From positions 1 through 42,806 of the forward strand of contig JAVBUH010000016.1 in the NCBI GenBank assembly GCA_031555505.1: a stretch of 42,806 nucleotides of DNA, written 5' to 3'. How positions within the stretch are numbered: the stretch's first letter is position 1; every line of letters starts with the position of its first letter. Both the position numbers and the translations under genes were made by a program. The notes below the pieces were generated by a model. The model did no database searches and was not told the DNA's origin. It saw nothing but the letters and a program-made list of their open reading frames with translations. Shown in pieces: positions 15,145 to 24,117 of this stretch. This DNA comes from JAJDIA01 sp031555505. Lineage in GTDB: Bacteria > Bacteroidota > Bacteroidia > Bacteroidales > Tannerellaceae.

Positions 15145-17496
15145 TCAGAACGGATACCCCACCGCAAAATGCCAGGCGAAATTGTTGGTGAAGTTGGGGT
15201 TGGTGATGGCCCAACGTTCGGAACCACTCTTCTGGGGATTATAAGCCTTGAAGCCCGTATCGAGGCGGAGGAGGAAGAAGTCGAAGTCGAGACGCAGTCC
15301 TAAACCATACGAGACCGCAATTTCTTTATAAAAACGGGAGAAGTCAAAGTTACCTTCAGGCTTTTCCGGATACGGGCGAATCGTCCAGATGTTACCGGCA
15401 TCCACATAAGCAGCCATTTCGAATTTCCAGAACAATTTGGTACGGTACTCCACATTGGCGTCGAGGCGGATATCACCAGTCTGAATGGCAAAGGAGATCG
15501 AATCGGGAATACTGGTCATACTCCCCGGCCCCAGTGTACGCACCGACCAACCACGAACGCTGTTGGCCCCTCCCGAGAAATATTGACGCTCAAACGGCAG
15601 ACGCTTGGCATTCCCATACGGCACCCCGACCCCTACACCCAGATGAAGGGCGAGTTTGTTGCGGTTGTCAAGCACAATCCCTTTACTCAGATCAATTTCC
15701 GCCTTCACAAACTGCGCATAGTTAATACCGAATACTTTATACATTCCGTTGGCATCTTTCCCGGCATTAAAAAGATTGGATAAACCATACAGGAGGTTAC
15801 CCGCCAGTTCCAACGACACACGCATGGAGTGTGTATTCCGTTGCCGGTAAAGCGGATTATAGTTATTGAACGAATAGGTATAGCCCGACCCCACTATAAA
15901 CTGTTCCGTATAATTATACAAAACAACGGCTGGAGGCAACTGGCTGGTAAAAGTTGAATCAAGACGAGGCAAATACACATAATCTACATCCAGCAGCTTG
16001 AATGTATGCCGCGCCTGCATATTACTGCGGTCTTGCCAGATATAACTCCATCCGCCCGAAACGATGGCACGTTCATATTCCGGACGCCGCTGCCGGTTAT
16101 AGCTCAATGCCAGTTCGGTAGAAGCCCGGAGCTTGCGCTTGAACGAATTGCTCAGGAAGGGGAACACGAAACGCGGAAACAAAACCGAAGTCTCCCCTCC
16201 CAGTTCCCAATAACCGTTCACACCGGGATAGCCCGAGAGCGATTCGTATGCGCCACGGATACGCGCCGTGAATGTTTCCGATCCCTTAAACAGGTTCCGA
16301 TGCTGGTAATTGACACTGGCGGCCGCACCCAGGTCGCCGTCCGAGTTAGTCCCTTCGATGTCGAAACCCACACTCTGCCATTTAGCCGGCGAAGTTAGGA
16401 TCGTGCAATTCAACTTCGTGGTATCGTTTTCCTCCACTTCCGTAAAACGGATATTGACATTCTTCAAGGCCTTTAGGGAAGCAAAAGAAGCATACGTTTG
16501 CTCCACGTTACGTTCATTGAAAAGTTGCCCGGAGGTAAGGTAGGTGCTTTTCCGCAGCACACCAGGACGGATCGTGCGGCCATTCTTACCATAAATAATA
16601 CGCACATCACGGCTCTGTACCGTATCGGTAGGCATAAAACTTTCGTCGTCGCCACCAAAACCAAGGGTGTTATAATCTGTCAACACCGTAATATCCTTGA
16701 TATAGTATTGGCGATGCAGGGAATCGGTCCACGTGCCGTCTGCACGTTGCACGCGGAAAGGACGAAGCTGCATATCGACATCTACCTCATGCTGACCGAG
16801 GGCGCTATCGGCCAGGTACGAGAGGTTCTCCCGGTTAAACGCATAATATCCGCGGCGACGCAAAAGGGAAGTAACACGTTGACGCTCCTCGTCCAGTACA
16901 TCACGATCGAACAACGCACCTTCTTTCACCAGTGGCGTAAAACCTTCGGGCGCTGTAAGGAAAGAAGCGGCAATGGGATTGCGGCGGGGAGGCTGCAAAT
17001 GGGCGATACTGTCGATACGGGCATCATCCAGCCCGATGCCATAATGACGGATACGATAAGGATCGTTGGAGGTGACATGGTAGGTCACAACAGCCTTCTT
17101 CTTCCGTGTCGTATCAACAGATGCCTGCACGTCGGCATGAATATAGCCTTTATTGAAAAGAAAACGTTCCAGCTCTACCTCCGATTGGTCTACCAACAGG
17201 GAATCCAGCATAACAGGCGCCTCTCCCATCCGGCGTAATTGCTTGTTCATCCAGCTGTTTTCGTTCCGTCCCGACCAGTTGTACACATACAATTGCCATT
17301 TCAACAATCCGAAGGCCTTGAAGTTGGGCGACTGACGCACATATGACCGTAGTTCCGACGTGCTGTAATCCGGATTATCCGACTCGATCTTCACATCATC
17401 GAGCAAATATTCTCCTTCACCTACAAATTTTGTCGTACTACAAGCCGCCACCAACCAGGCGCAAACCATTATATATCCGATATGAAATCCTTTCAT
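15145..17496 (-). CDS. tamL: TamL, BamA/TamA-family outer-membrane assembly lipoprotein, 783 aa
   Basis: Omp85-superfamily protein with a lipoprotein signal peptide (lipobox VAAC, lipidated C19), as in the Bacteroidota TamL subfamily. N-terminal POTRA-like repeats span about residues 30-380 (for example VKIESDNPDYSTSELRSYVR and LFNERNVEQTYASFASLKAL). The C-terminal half is a 16-strand-type barrel, with the loop-6 motif in FSGGANSVRGWSVRTLGPGS (about 660-680) and the typical terminal phenylalanine (AVGYPF). It presumably works with a TamB-like protein in outer-membrane biogenesis; no tamB is in the window. Divergent from the rRNA methyltransferase gene, with both promoters within about 40 bases. 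Confidence 0.92.
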   Translation of the reverse strand: MKGFHIGYIMVCAWLVAACSTTKFVGEGEYLLDDVKIESDNPDYSTSELRSYVRQSPNFKAFGLLKWQLYVYNWSGRNENSWMNKQLRRMGEAPVMLDSLLVDQSEVELERFLFNKGYIHADVQASVDTTRKKKAVVTYHVTSNDPYRIRHYGIGLDDARIDSIAHLQPPRRNPIAASFLTAPEGFTPLVKEGALFDRDVLDEERQRVTSLLRRRGYYAFNRENLSYLADSALGQHEVDVDMQLRPFRVQRADGTWTDSLHRQYYIKDITVLTDYNTLGFGGDDESFMPTDTVQSRDVRIIYGKNGRTIRPGVLRKSTYLTSGQLFNERNVEQTYASFASLKALKNVNIRFTEVEENDTTKLNCTILTSPAKWQSVGFDIEGTNSDGDLGAAASVNYQHRNLFKGSETFTARIRGAYESLSGYPGVNGYWELGGETSVLFPRFVFPFLSNSFKRKLRASTELALSYNRQRRPEYERAIVSGGWSYIWQDRSNMQARHTFKLLDVDYVYLPRLDSTFTSQLPPAVVLYNYTEQFIVGSGYTYSFNNYNPLYRQRNTHSMRVSLELAGNLLYGLSNLFNAGKDANGMYKVFGINYAQFVKAEIDLSKGIVLDNRNKLALHLGVGVGVPYGNAKRLPFERQYFSGGANSVRGWSVRTLGPGSMTSIPDSISFAIQTGDIRLDANVEYRTKLFWKFEMAAYVDAGNIWTIRPYPEKPEGNFDFSRFYKEIAVSYGLGLRLDFDFFLLRLDTGFKAYNPQKSGSERWAITNPNFTNNFAWHFAVGYPF

Positions 17497-17514
17497 CCCT
17501 CGTCTTTACGCTCG

Positions 17515-17522
17515 CAAATGTA
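17515..17522 (-). promoter_or_regulatory. -7 box of tamL
   Basis: TACATTTG on the minus strand fits TAnnTTTG, 18 bases upstream of the ATG at 17496. It faces away from the divergent box at 17545. Confidence 0.55.
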
Positions 17523-17544
17523 CTGGAAATTACATAATTTCAGC

Positions 17545-17552
17545 TACTTTTG
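17545..17552 (+). promoter_or_regulatory. -7 box of the TrmH-type methyltransferase gene
   Basis: TACTTTTG fits TAnnTTTG, 19 bases before the ATG at 17572. The position supports the shorter start over an in-frame ATG at 17482, which lies upstream of this box and inside tamL. Confidence 0.55.
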
Positions 17553-17571
17553 CCTTGTAAAAAGACAAACA

Positions 17572-18336
17572 ATGCTAAGTAAAAACAAGATCAAATATAT
17601 CCGGTCGCTGGAGATGCGGAAGTACAGGAACGAATACCGGACGTTTGTGGCAGAAGGGAATAAGCTGGTTGCCGACCTATTGTCGGCGTTCGAGTGCGAG
17701 TGGATGATCGCCAAATCATCATGGATGGCCACGCAAGGTGATATACCGGCCAAAGAACTGCTAGTAGATGAAAACAATGACATCCGCAAAGCCAGTTTCC
17801 AGAAGAACCCCCAGGATGTACTCGCCGTATTCAAACAACCGGCATGGTCGATGGATGAAGTGGATCCGGCCAGCCAACTGATACTGGCGCTCGACAATGT
17901 GCAAGACCCCGGCAATCTGGGAACCATCATCCGGATAGCCGACTGGTTCGGCATCAGCCAGATCGTCTGTTCACCCGATACAGCCGACGTATTCAGCCCC
18001 AAAGTAGTACAAGCCACGATGGGCGCCCTGGCACGCGTCAAGGTGCACTATACCAACCTGGAAACATTCCTGCAAACACAAGCAGACAAAGGCATCCCCC
18101 GCTACGGCACTTTCCTCGACGGGGAGGATATGTATCAAATGGAATTGACGGCCACCGGCATCCTGATTATGGGCAATGAAGGGAATGGAATACGCGGTGA
18201 AATCGAGGCTTTGGTTAACAAGAAGCTATTCATCCCCAACTATCCGGCCGGCCAGGAAACCTCCGAATCACTCAATGTAGCTATCGCCACTGCCATCACC
18301 TGTGCCGAATTCAGACGCCGCCAAGTAATGCCGTAA
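17572..18336 (+). CDS. TrmH/SpoU-family RNA 2'-O-methyltransferase, 254 aa
   Basis: SPOUT-class methyltransferase that uses S-adenosylmethionine to methylate a ribose in rRNA or tRNA. An N-terminal substrate-binding domain (about residues 1-95) is followed by the three SPOUT motifs: NVQDPGNLGTIIRIADWFG (motif 1), ILIMGNEGNGI (motif 2) and IPNYPAGQETSESLNVAIAT (motif 3). The start MLSKNKIKYIRSLEMRKYRN matches the usual family N-terminus; a start 90 bases upstream is in frame but precedes the promoter box. The exact target nucleotide is unknown. The 3' end overlaps the convergent small gene by 26 bases. Confidence 0.92.
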   Translation: MLSKNKIKYIRSLEMRKYRNEYRTFVAEGNKLVADLLSAFECEWMIAKSSWMATQGDIPAKELLVDENNDIRKASFQKNPQDVLAVFKQPAWSMDEVDPASQLILALDNVQDPGNLGTIIRIADWFGISQIVCSPDTADVFSPKVVQATMGALARVKVHYTNLETFLQTQADKGIPRYGTFLDGEDMYQMELTATGILIMGNEGNGIRGEIEALVNKKLFIPNYPAGQETSESLNVAIATAITCAEFRRRQVMP

Positions 18337-18673
18337 ATGCGGGATGAGGTAAACGAATCAAACAAAGCCGAACCGGTTCACCCGGAGCTACCGACACTGC
18401 CCCTGCTAGTTGTGACCAGGCAGCAAGTATTTCCGATACATCCTGCACAGCGGGAGTAAACATAGAAAAAACGGCAACGGATGCATCTGAGTTATCCTGC
18501 TGCATACAGGAAGCCGGAAGCACGGCAATACAACCATCGTGAAACTCCGTCCGTTCCACTTCGCCGGTCAGCGGGAATACGCCCACTACTAACCCATCAT
18601 CAGTCACTTCCACATAATGCAACCGGGAGGGTGTTTGCCCGTACAGGATATAATGGGCGGCAAAACGTTTCAT
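18311..18673 (-). CDS. Conserved hypothetical protein, 120 aa
   Basis: A small soluble protein with no signal peptide or membrane helix. Mixed beta-rich sequence such as LHYVEVTDDGLVVGVFPL suggests a compact alpha/beta fold. I do not recognise a named domain. It starts 1 base after the stop of the DUF4296 lipoprotein gene, on the same strand, so it is the last gene of the ileS-to-lspA cluster. Its final 26 bases overlap the end of the convergent methyltransferase gene. Tight packing and normal codon use support a real gene. Confidence 0.7.
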   Translation of the reverse strand: MKRFAAHYILYGQTPSRLHYVEVTDDGLVVGVFPLTGEVERTEFHDGCIAVLPASCMQQDNSDASVAVFSMFTPAVQDVSEILAAWSQLAGAVSVAPGEPVRLCLIRLPHPAFTALLGGV

Positions 18674-18674
18674 C

Positions 18675-19448
18675 TCACTCGCTGTCGCCCGGGACGGCTG
18701 TCCCGTAATTGTACCTCATCAAACTAAGGCTGTCTACATACACCTTATAATAGGTGGAATCCATATTATCGAGGCGGATCGAACCGAATACGCGCCGCAC
18801 CTGGCGGGTAGGCATTGTCTTGAGTACGGCTTGATAGTAACCGTCACGTTCGATGGTCTGCCGTATGGTAAGGATGGTATCCCGCTGCTCGGCGCTCAAC
18901 CGAAGCTCGGGTTTATGCGTTGCATTTGGCTGCAATCCCCAGACACGGACACCCAGCACAAACGAACTGCCCGACGCATAGTTGGATTCCGGCTTTATAT
19001 CAAACACCACCCCATTAAACAAAGACCGTGGTTCCATCACAAATAAATTGCGACGTGGCCAGATATCCACTGAATCACGGTTTGTCGATGGGCCTGCATC
19101 CGCCTGCACATCCCCAAGGGCGGCAATACGTTTGTCCAGGTCTACAATCACCCGTTCATACACCTTCATATAAATATCCAGGTTGCGTCCATACCACACC
19201 AGCGAACTATCGTAAATTGCCTGTGTAACCCCATATTTGCGGAACACGGCATCATAGAGATCCATCCGGGAACTGTCGCCCTTGTACTTCTGGTAGTCAG
19301 AGCTGACCATCGATTCGGCCACCAGCATATCCGTCAGTAGCTGTTGCATTTCCTTCTCGGGAAGAACACCTTTAGGCACCTTGCTGCAAGCCATCCATCC
19401 GAAGACAGCCACTAAGATCACACTATATTTCCACCAGTTGAATTGCAT
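18675..19448 (-). CDS. DUF4296 lipoprotein, 257 aa
   Basis: Lipoprotein signal peptide with lipidated C21 (WMACSK). The N-terminal 90 residues (KGVLPEKEMQQLLTDMLVAE and the following DSSRMDLYDAVFRKYGVT) match my memory of the Bacteroidota DUF4296 domain, a helical region resembling SlyX/PBP-like lipoproteins. The C-terminal half is predicted beta-rich. Placed 6 bases after lspA, the signal peptidase that processes such lipoproteins. Function unknown. Confidence 0.8.
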   Translation of the reverse strand: MQFNWWKYSVILVAVFGWMACSKVPKGVLPEKEMQQLLTDMLVAESMVSSDYQKYKGDSSRMDLYDAVFRKYGVTQAIYDSSLVWYGRNLDIYMKVYERVIVDLDKRIAALGDVQADAGPSTNRDSVDIWPRRNLFVMEPRSLFNGVVFDIKPESNYASGSSFVLGVRVWGLQPNATHKPELRLSAEQRDTILTIRQTIERDGYYQAVLKTMPTRQVRRVFGSIRLDNMDSTYYKVYVDSLSLMRYNYGTAVPGDSE

Positions 19449-19454
19449 TTATTT

Positions 19455-20081
19455 TTAGGAGGAATGACTTTTCTCTGTGGAAAGGGCAACCGAAAGCGTA
19501 CGGCGGTAGAACAGCAGCAGGAAGAACACACCCACACAAATGGCCGAATCGGCCAGGTTGAAGATCGGCCGGAAAAAGACAAAATGCTCGCCACCCCATA
19601 CCGGTACCCATGTTGGCAGGATAGTATCGATCAGCGGAAAGTAGAACATATCCACCACCTTGCCATGCAACCAGGTGTCGTAACCGCCACCGGGAGACAT
19701 AAAGGAGGCCAGTTGTCCGTAGCTGCTATCGAATATCACGCCGTAGAACACACAGTCTATAATATTCCCGATAGCGCCTGCAAAGATCAGAGCGATACAG
19801 GCAATAAATCCAAAGTGAAAGTTTTGTTTAACAAACTTGTACAGGAAATAGCCGATAAAGATCACGGCAATGATCCGGAACAGGGTAAGGAATAATTTGT
19901 TAATCACTTCCAGCCCAAAAGCCATCCCCGGGTTCTCGGTAAAATAAATATAAAACCACGGTGTGATCTCGATGCTCTCATGCAACTGCATGTGCGTCTT
20001 TACCCAGATTTTAAGCACCTGGTCAAGCAGAAGGAGCAGTATTATGATTAACACTGCTCCCCATCCTTTCGAATATCTCAT
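19455..20081 (-). CDS. lspA: Lipoprotein signal peptidase (signal peptidase II), 208 aa
   Basis: Inner-membrane aspartyl protease that removes signal peptides from prolipoproteins. Four membrane helices are visible, and the two catalytic aspartates are in GNIIDC (D109) and FNLADSAI (D178), both in family-typical context. The asparagine motif TENPGMAFG is also present. The family is usually 160-170 residues; the extra length here is an insertion between the third and fourth helices (about 125-165), common in Bacteroidota. I chose the ATG at 20081 because an upstream alternative is a GTG inside the preceding gene and a GGGGG stretch lies at a suitable distance upstream. One base separates it from the dksA-like stop. 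Confidence 0.95.
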   Translation of the reverse strand: MRYSKGWGAVLIIILLLLLDQVLKIWVKTHMQLHESIEITPWFYIYFTENPGMAFGLEVINKLFLTLFRIIAVIFIGYFLYKFVKQNFHFGFIACIALIFAGAIGNIIDCVFYGVIFDSSYGQLASFMSPGGGYDTWLHGKVVDMFYFPLIDTILPTWVPVWGGEHFVFFRPIFNLADSAICVGVFFLLLFYRRTLSVALSTEKSHSS

Positions 20082-20082
20082 A

Positions 20083-20463
20083 CTACTTTGCACCCCCTTG
20101 TTTGGCTTCGATACTCAATGTTGCGTGGGGAACGGCGCGTAGTCTCTCTTTCGGGATCAATTTGCCTGTTTCACGGCAAATGCCATACGTCTTATTCTCG
20201 ATACGGATCAATGCAGCCTGGAGGTTCTGAATGAACTTCATCTGACGCTGGGCCAATCGTCCGGCTTCTTCCTTCGACAAGGTTGCAGCACCTTCTTCCA
20301 GCACTTTAAATGTAGGCGACGTATCTGCCACATCGTTACCGTCGGAATTAGTAATCCCGGAACGCAGCATTTCATAATCCTTTTTCGCAACGTTCAGTTT
20401 CTCTAATATAATGGAGCGAAACTCCTCGAGTTCAGCATCCGAATATCTGGTTTTCTCTGCCAT
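20083..20463 (-). CDS. DksA/TraR-family protein with a reduced zinc finger, 126 aa
   Basis: Small helical protein with an N-terminal coiled coil (about residues 10-95) and a C-terminal segment corresponding to the DksA/TraR zinc finger (KTYGICRETGKLIPKERLRA). DksA-type proteins bind the RNA polymerase secondary channel and mediate the stringent response. Here only one of the four zinc cysteines remains (C96), so zinc binding is unlikely, yet the surrounding residues match the family well. I chose the start MAEKTRYSD; an alternative ATG is 6 bases earlier. It has its own promoter at 20521-20550 and heads the lspA cluster. Confidence 0.85.
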   Translation of the reverse strand: MAEKTRYSDAELEEFRSIILEKLNVAKKDYEMLRSGITNSDGNDVADTSPTFKVLEEGAATLSKEEAGRLAQRQMKFIQNLQAALIRIENKTYGICRETGKLIPKERLRAVPHATLSIEAKQGGAK

Positions 20464-20520
20464 AATCATACAATCTTTTGGTTCAACATTTTATTTTTAT
20501 CACGCTATCCTGATGCAGCC

Positions 20521-20550
20521 CAAATATACAGAAATATCTGAAAGCAGCAA
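20521..20550 (-). promoter_or_regulatory. Housekeeping promoter of the dksA-like/lspA operon
   Basis: Minus strand TTG (20548-20550), 19 bases, then TATATTTG (20521-20528). This matches both halves of the Bacteroidota promoter TTG-N19-21-TAnnTTTG. It lies in the 99-base gap downstream of ileS, giving a leader of about 50 bases. Confidence 0.65.
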
Positions 20551-20568
20551 GACGAATCCATTTATTTT

Positions 20569-23500
20569 TTACGCTTCATCCACCTTATCGATACGGACCG
20601 ATACGGTAAAGTCTTCAAAGTCGAGTAAAACGGGTTCGCTCAGGATATCAACCGTCTTCAATGCCACAGCCAGCACCTGGTTGCAGATGTAGTCGTTGAA
20701 CTCCTTCACGGCATCGTCTATGTCGACCGACGAGAGGATATGGATCTTGATTTTATCCGTAATTTCGAATCCGCTGCTCTTGCGGAGGTTCTGGATACGA
20801 TTTACCAATTCACGCGCCAGGCCTTCCTTGCGGAGGTCTTCCGTAACGGTGATATCAAGCGCCACTGTCAGACGGCCTTCATTGGCTACCAGCCAGCCCG
20901 GGATATCTTCGGAGATGACCTCCACGTCGGCCAGTTCCACCACGGCGTCCTGTCCGGCCACGGTAAAGGCAAACGAACCTTTCTTTTCGAATGCCAGGAT
21001 ATCTTCCTGCGGCATTACCTGGATCGCGGCTGCCAGGTCTTTCATGATCTTACCGTAGCGCGGTCCGAGCTTCTTGAAGTCCGGTTTGACTTTCTTAACA
21101 AGAATACCATCCGCATTGTTCACAAATTTCAATTCCTTCACGTTTACCTCGTTCAGGATCAGGATCTTCACCTCTTCAATACTTTCCTGCTGGTGAGCAT
21201 CCATCACAGGCACCATCAACGTTTGCAGTGGTTGGCGCACCTTGATGTTCACCTTGCGGCGCAGGGCGAGTACCATTGACGAGATGTCTTGCGCCATCTG
21301 CATCCGTTCTTCCAAGCCTTTATCGATACGGCTTTCGTCGCAAACCGGAAAATCTGAAAGATGCACGGATTCCACGTTCTCACGTCCGGTGGCTCCGATC
21401 AGGTCGAGAAAGAGACGGTCGGCATAGAATGGTGCGATCGGAGACATCAGCTTCGCCACGGTTTCGAGGCAGGTGTAAAGCGTCTGGTAGGCCGACAGCT
21501 TATCGTCCGTCATGCCTCCCCCCCAGAAACGGCGGCGATTGAGGCGCACATACCAGTTGCTCAAGTGGTCGTTTACGAATTCCGAGATGGCGCGTCCGGC
21601 GCGTGTAGGTTCATAGGTATCGAAATAACTGTCTACCTCTTTCACGAGTGTATTGAGTAGCGACAGGATCCAGCGGTCTATCTCCGGCCGTTTCTCCCAC
21701 GCCACTTCAGGCCGGCTGTAATCAAAGCCATCCACATTGGCATAAAGTGCAAAGAAGGAATAAGTATTGTAAAGCGTACCGAAGAATTTGCGGCGTACCT
21801 CATCCATCCCTTCCGGGTCGAACTTGATATTATCCCACGGCGAGGCGTTGGTGATCATATACCAGCGCAACGGGTCGGAACCATTGTTATCGATCGTCAT
21901 AAACGGATCTACAGCATTGCCCAGGCGTTTCGACATCTTGTTGCCGTTCTTATCCAGCACCAGCCCGTTCGATACCACAGTCTTGAACGACACACTGTCG
22001 AATACCATCGTAGCGATGGCATGGAGCGTAAAGAACCAACCACGCGTCTGGTCTACCCCTTCGGCGATGAAGTCGGCAGGAAATACCCTTCCGCTGTCCA
22101 ACGCTTCCTTGTTCTCAAACGGATAGTGGATCTGGGCATACGGCATGGCGCCCGAATCGAACCAGACGTCGATCAGGTCGGATTCGCGCTTCATCGGCTG
22201 TCTTTTGGAGGACACGAGCACGATCTCGTCCATATACGGACGATGCATGTCGATCTTGTCGTAGTTTTCCTGCGTATACATTCCCGGTTTAAAGCCTGCA
22301 AACGGATTTTCTTCCATCAGCCCGGCCTTTACCGATTTTTCAATTTCGTTATACAGTTCTTCCACGGAACCAATACACTTTTCTTCCGAACCGTCTTCGG
22401 TGCGCCAGATAGGTAGTGGCGTTCCCCAGTAGCGGCTGCGGCTCAGGTTCCAGTCCTGCAGGTTTTCGAGCCATTTGCCGAAACGACCGGTACCCGTGCT
22501 TTGCGGCTTCCAATTGATCGTATTATTGAGTTCAATCATCCGTTCGCGGCAAGCCGTGGTGCGGATAAACCAGCTGTCGAGCGGGTAGTACAGGACAGGC
22601 TTGTCCGTACGCCAGCAGTGTGGGTAGTTGTGAACCTGCTTTTCGATGCGGAACACACGGTTCTGTACCTTGAGCATCATACATATCTTGACATCGAGTG
22701 TTTCGTCCTTGTCGGTCAGTTCCGGATCGTAAGCATTCTTGACAAAGGTGCCGGCAAACGGATCATAATCAGCCGCGTTCATCGATCCCTGTACAAAGGC
22801 CGGATCGAGGTCTTCCAGGCGATAGAACTTACCGGTAAGGTCTACCATCGGTCGCATCACACCGTCTTTATCGCGCAGCATCAGCGGCGGCACACCGTTG
22901 GCTTTACCCACACGGGCATCGTCGGCGCCGAAGGTAGGAGCGATGTGTACGATACCCGTACCGTCTTCCGTCGTCACAAAGTCGCCCGTAATCACGCGGA
23001 ATGCGCCTTCACCCGGATTCACCCAGGGAATCAGTTGCTCATACTGCATACCGGCCAGTTCCGTCCCTTTCCATTCGCCTGCGATGCGATAAGAAATTAG
23101 TTTATCACCTTCCTTGTAATCCTCGAGCGCCAGTTCGGCTGCTTTCGGATTGAAGTAAACAGACATAAGGTCCTTCGCCAGAATAGCCGTCATCGGGATA
23201 CCGGTATAGGGATTATAGGTTTGAACAGCCACGTATGTGATGTTCGGGCCTACACAGAGAGCGGTGTTCGAAGGCAGCGTCCACGGGGTAGTGGTCCAGG
23301 CCAGAAAATAGGCGTCGCCAAAGTCAGCCATTTCCTTTTTCGGAAAGGGAATATAGAACTGCGCCGTACAGGTGGTATCCTTTACATCGCGGTAACAGCC
23401 CGGCTGGTTCAGCTCATGTGTGCTCAACCCCGTACCGGCAGCGGGTGAATACGGTTGAATGGTGTAACCTTTATAGAGCAGGTCTTTCTTGTAGAGTTCT

Positions 23501-23997
23501 TTCAACAGATACCACAATGTTTCGATGTAGCGGTTGTCGTAAGTGATATACGGGTCGTCCATATCCACCCAGTATCCCATCTGTTTGGTCAGGTCTTCCC
23601 ACTCCTTGGTGTATTTCATCACATCTTTGCGGCAGGCTGCGTTGTATTCGGCTACGGTAATCTTCTTGCCAATGTCTTCCTTCGTGATGCCGAGCGCTTT
23701 CTCCACACTCAGTTCCACAGGCAGGCCGTGGGTGTCCCAGCCGGCTTTACGTTTCACTTCAAAACCCTTCATGGTCTTGTAGCGACAAAAAATATCTTTG
23801 ATCGAACGTGCAATTACGTGGTGGATACCGGGCATCCCGTTGGCCGAAGGAGGGCCTTCGTAAAACACAAACGACGGGCGTCCGGCGCGTATGGCCAGAC
23901 TCTTGCGGAAGATGTCGCCATCTTCCCACTGCTTCAGCATCTCCTTGTTCACTTGCGCCAAGTCGAACTTCGAATATTCCGCAAACTTCTTACTCAT
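20569..23997 (-). CDS. ileS: Isoleucyl-tRNA synthetase, 1142 aa
   Basis: Charges tRNA-Ile. Class I motifs are the HIGH equivalent GMPGIHHVIAR (residues 54-64) and KMSKRLGN (687-694). A large editing insert (CP1) sits between them and contains the conserved TGIVHIAPTFGADD (about 345-358). The length of about 1140 and a helical/beta C-terminal extension instead of a Cys-rich zinc finger indicate the longer, eukaryote-like IleRS type, which in other bacteria is less sensitive to mupirocin; sensitivity here is inference only. The leader of about 30 bases from the promoter at 24035 shows no attenuator or T-box structure. Confidence 0.97.
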   Translation of the reverse strand: MSKKFAEYSKFDLAQVNKEMLKQWEDGDIFRKSLAIRAGRPSFVFYEGPPSANGMPGIHHVIARSIKDIFCRYKTMKGFEVKRKAGWDTHGLPVELSVEKALGITKEDIGKKITVAEYNAACRKDVMKYTKEWEDLTKQMGYWVDMDDPYITYDNRYIETLWYLLKELYKKDLLYKGYTIQPYSPAAGTGLSTHELNQPGCYRDVKDTTCTAQFYIPFPKKEMADFGDAYFLAWTTTPWTLPSNTALCVGPNITYVAVQTYNPYTGIPMTAILAKDLMSVYFNPKAAELALEDYKEGDKLISYRIAGEWKGTELAGMQYEQLIPWVNPGEGAFRVITGDFVTTEDGTGIVHIAPTFGADDARVGKANGVPPLMLRDKDGVMRPMVDLTGKFYRLEDLDPAFVQGSMNAADYDPFAGTFVKNAYDPELTDKDETLDVKICMMLKVQNRVFRIEKQVHNYPHCWRTDKPVLYYPLDSWFIRTTACRERMIELNNTINWKPQSTGTGRFGKWLENLQDWNLSRSRYWGTPLPIWRTEDGSEEKCIGSVEELYNEIEKSVKAGLMEENPFAGFKPGMYTQENYDKIDMHRPYMDEIVLVSSKRQPMKRESDLIDVWFDSGAMPYAQIHYPFENKEALDSGRVFPADFIAEGVDQTRGWFFTLHAIATMVFDSVSFKTVVSNGLVLDKNGNKMSKRLGNAVDPFMTIDNNGSDPLRWYMITNASPWDNIKFDPEGMDEVRRKFFGTLYNTYSFFALYANVDGFDYSRPEVAWEKRPEIDRWILSLLNTLVKEVDSYFDTYEPTRAGRAISEFVNDHLSNWYVRLNRRRFWGGGMTDDKLSAYQTLYTCLETVAKLMSPIAPFYADRLFLDLIGATGRENVESVHLSDFPVCDESRIDKGLEERMQMAQDISSMVLALRRKVNIKVRQPLQTLMVPVMDAHQQESIEEVKILILNEVNVKELKFVNNADGILVKKVKPDFKKLGPRYGKIMKDLAAAIQVMPQEDILAFEKKGSFAFTVAGQDAVVELADVEVISEDIPGWLVANEGRLTVALDITVTEDLRKEGLARELVNRIQNLRKSSGFEITDKIKIHILSSVDIDDAVKEFNDYICNQVLAVALKTVDILSEPVLLDFEDFTVSVRIDKVDEA

Positions 23998-24034
23998 ATA
24001 GCTGTTCTAATTATCATCTTCTTAAAAATTGGTG

Positions 24035-24065
24035 CAAAGTTACTCATACAATTCGAAATAGGCAA
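24035..24065 (-). promoter_or_regulatory. Housekeeping promoter of ileS
   Basis: Minus strand TTG (24063-24065), 20 bases, TAACTTTG (24035-24042). Both elements and spacing fit the Bacteroidota consensus; the box is 37 bases upstream of the ileS ATG. Confidence 0.7.
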
Positions 24066-24117
24066 TAAAAAATGAATGAAGCGACGTGTAAAACTCATGA
24101 AAAACACCCGGGGAAAA

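Noticed and set aside
22501..23100. 199-codon plus-strand frame within ileS
   Set aside because: It lies wholly antisense to the well-supported synthetase gene and has no recognisable protein motif; long antisense frames are expected from its codon use.
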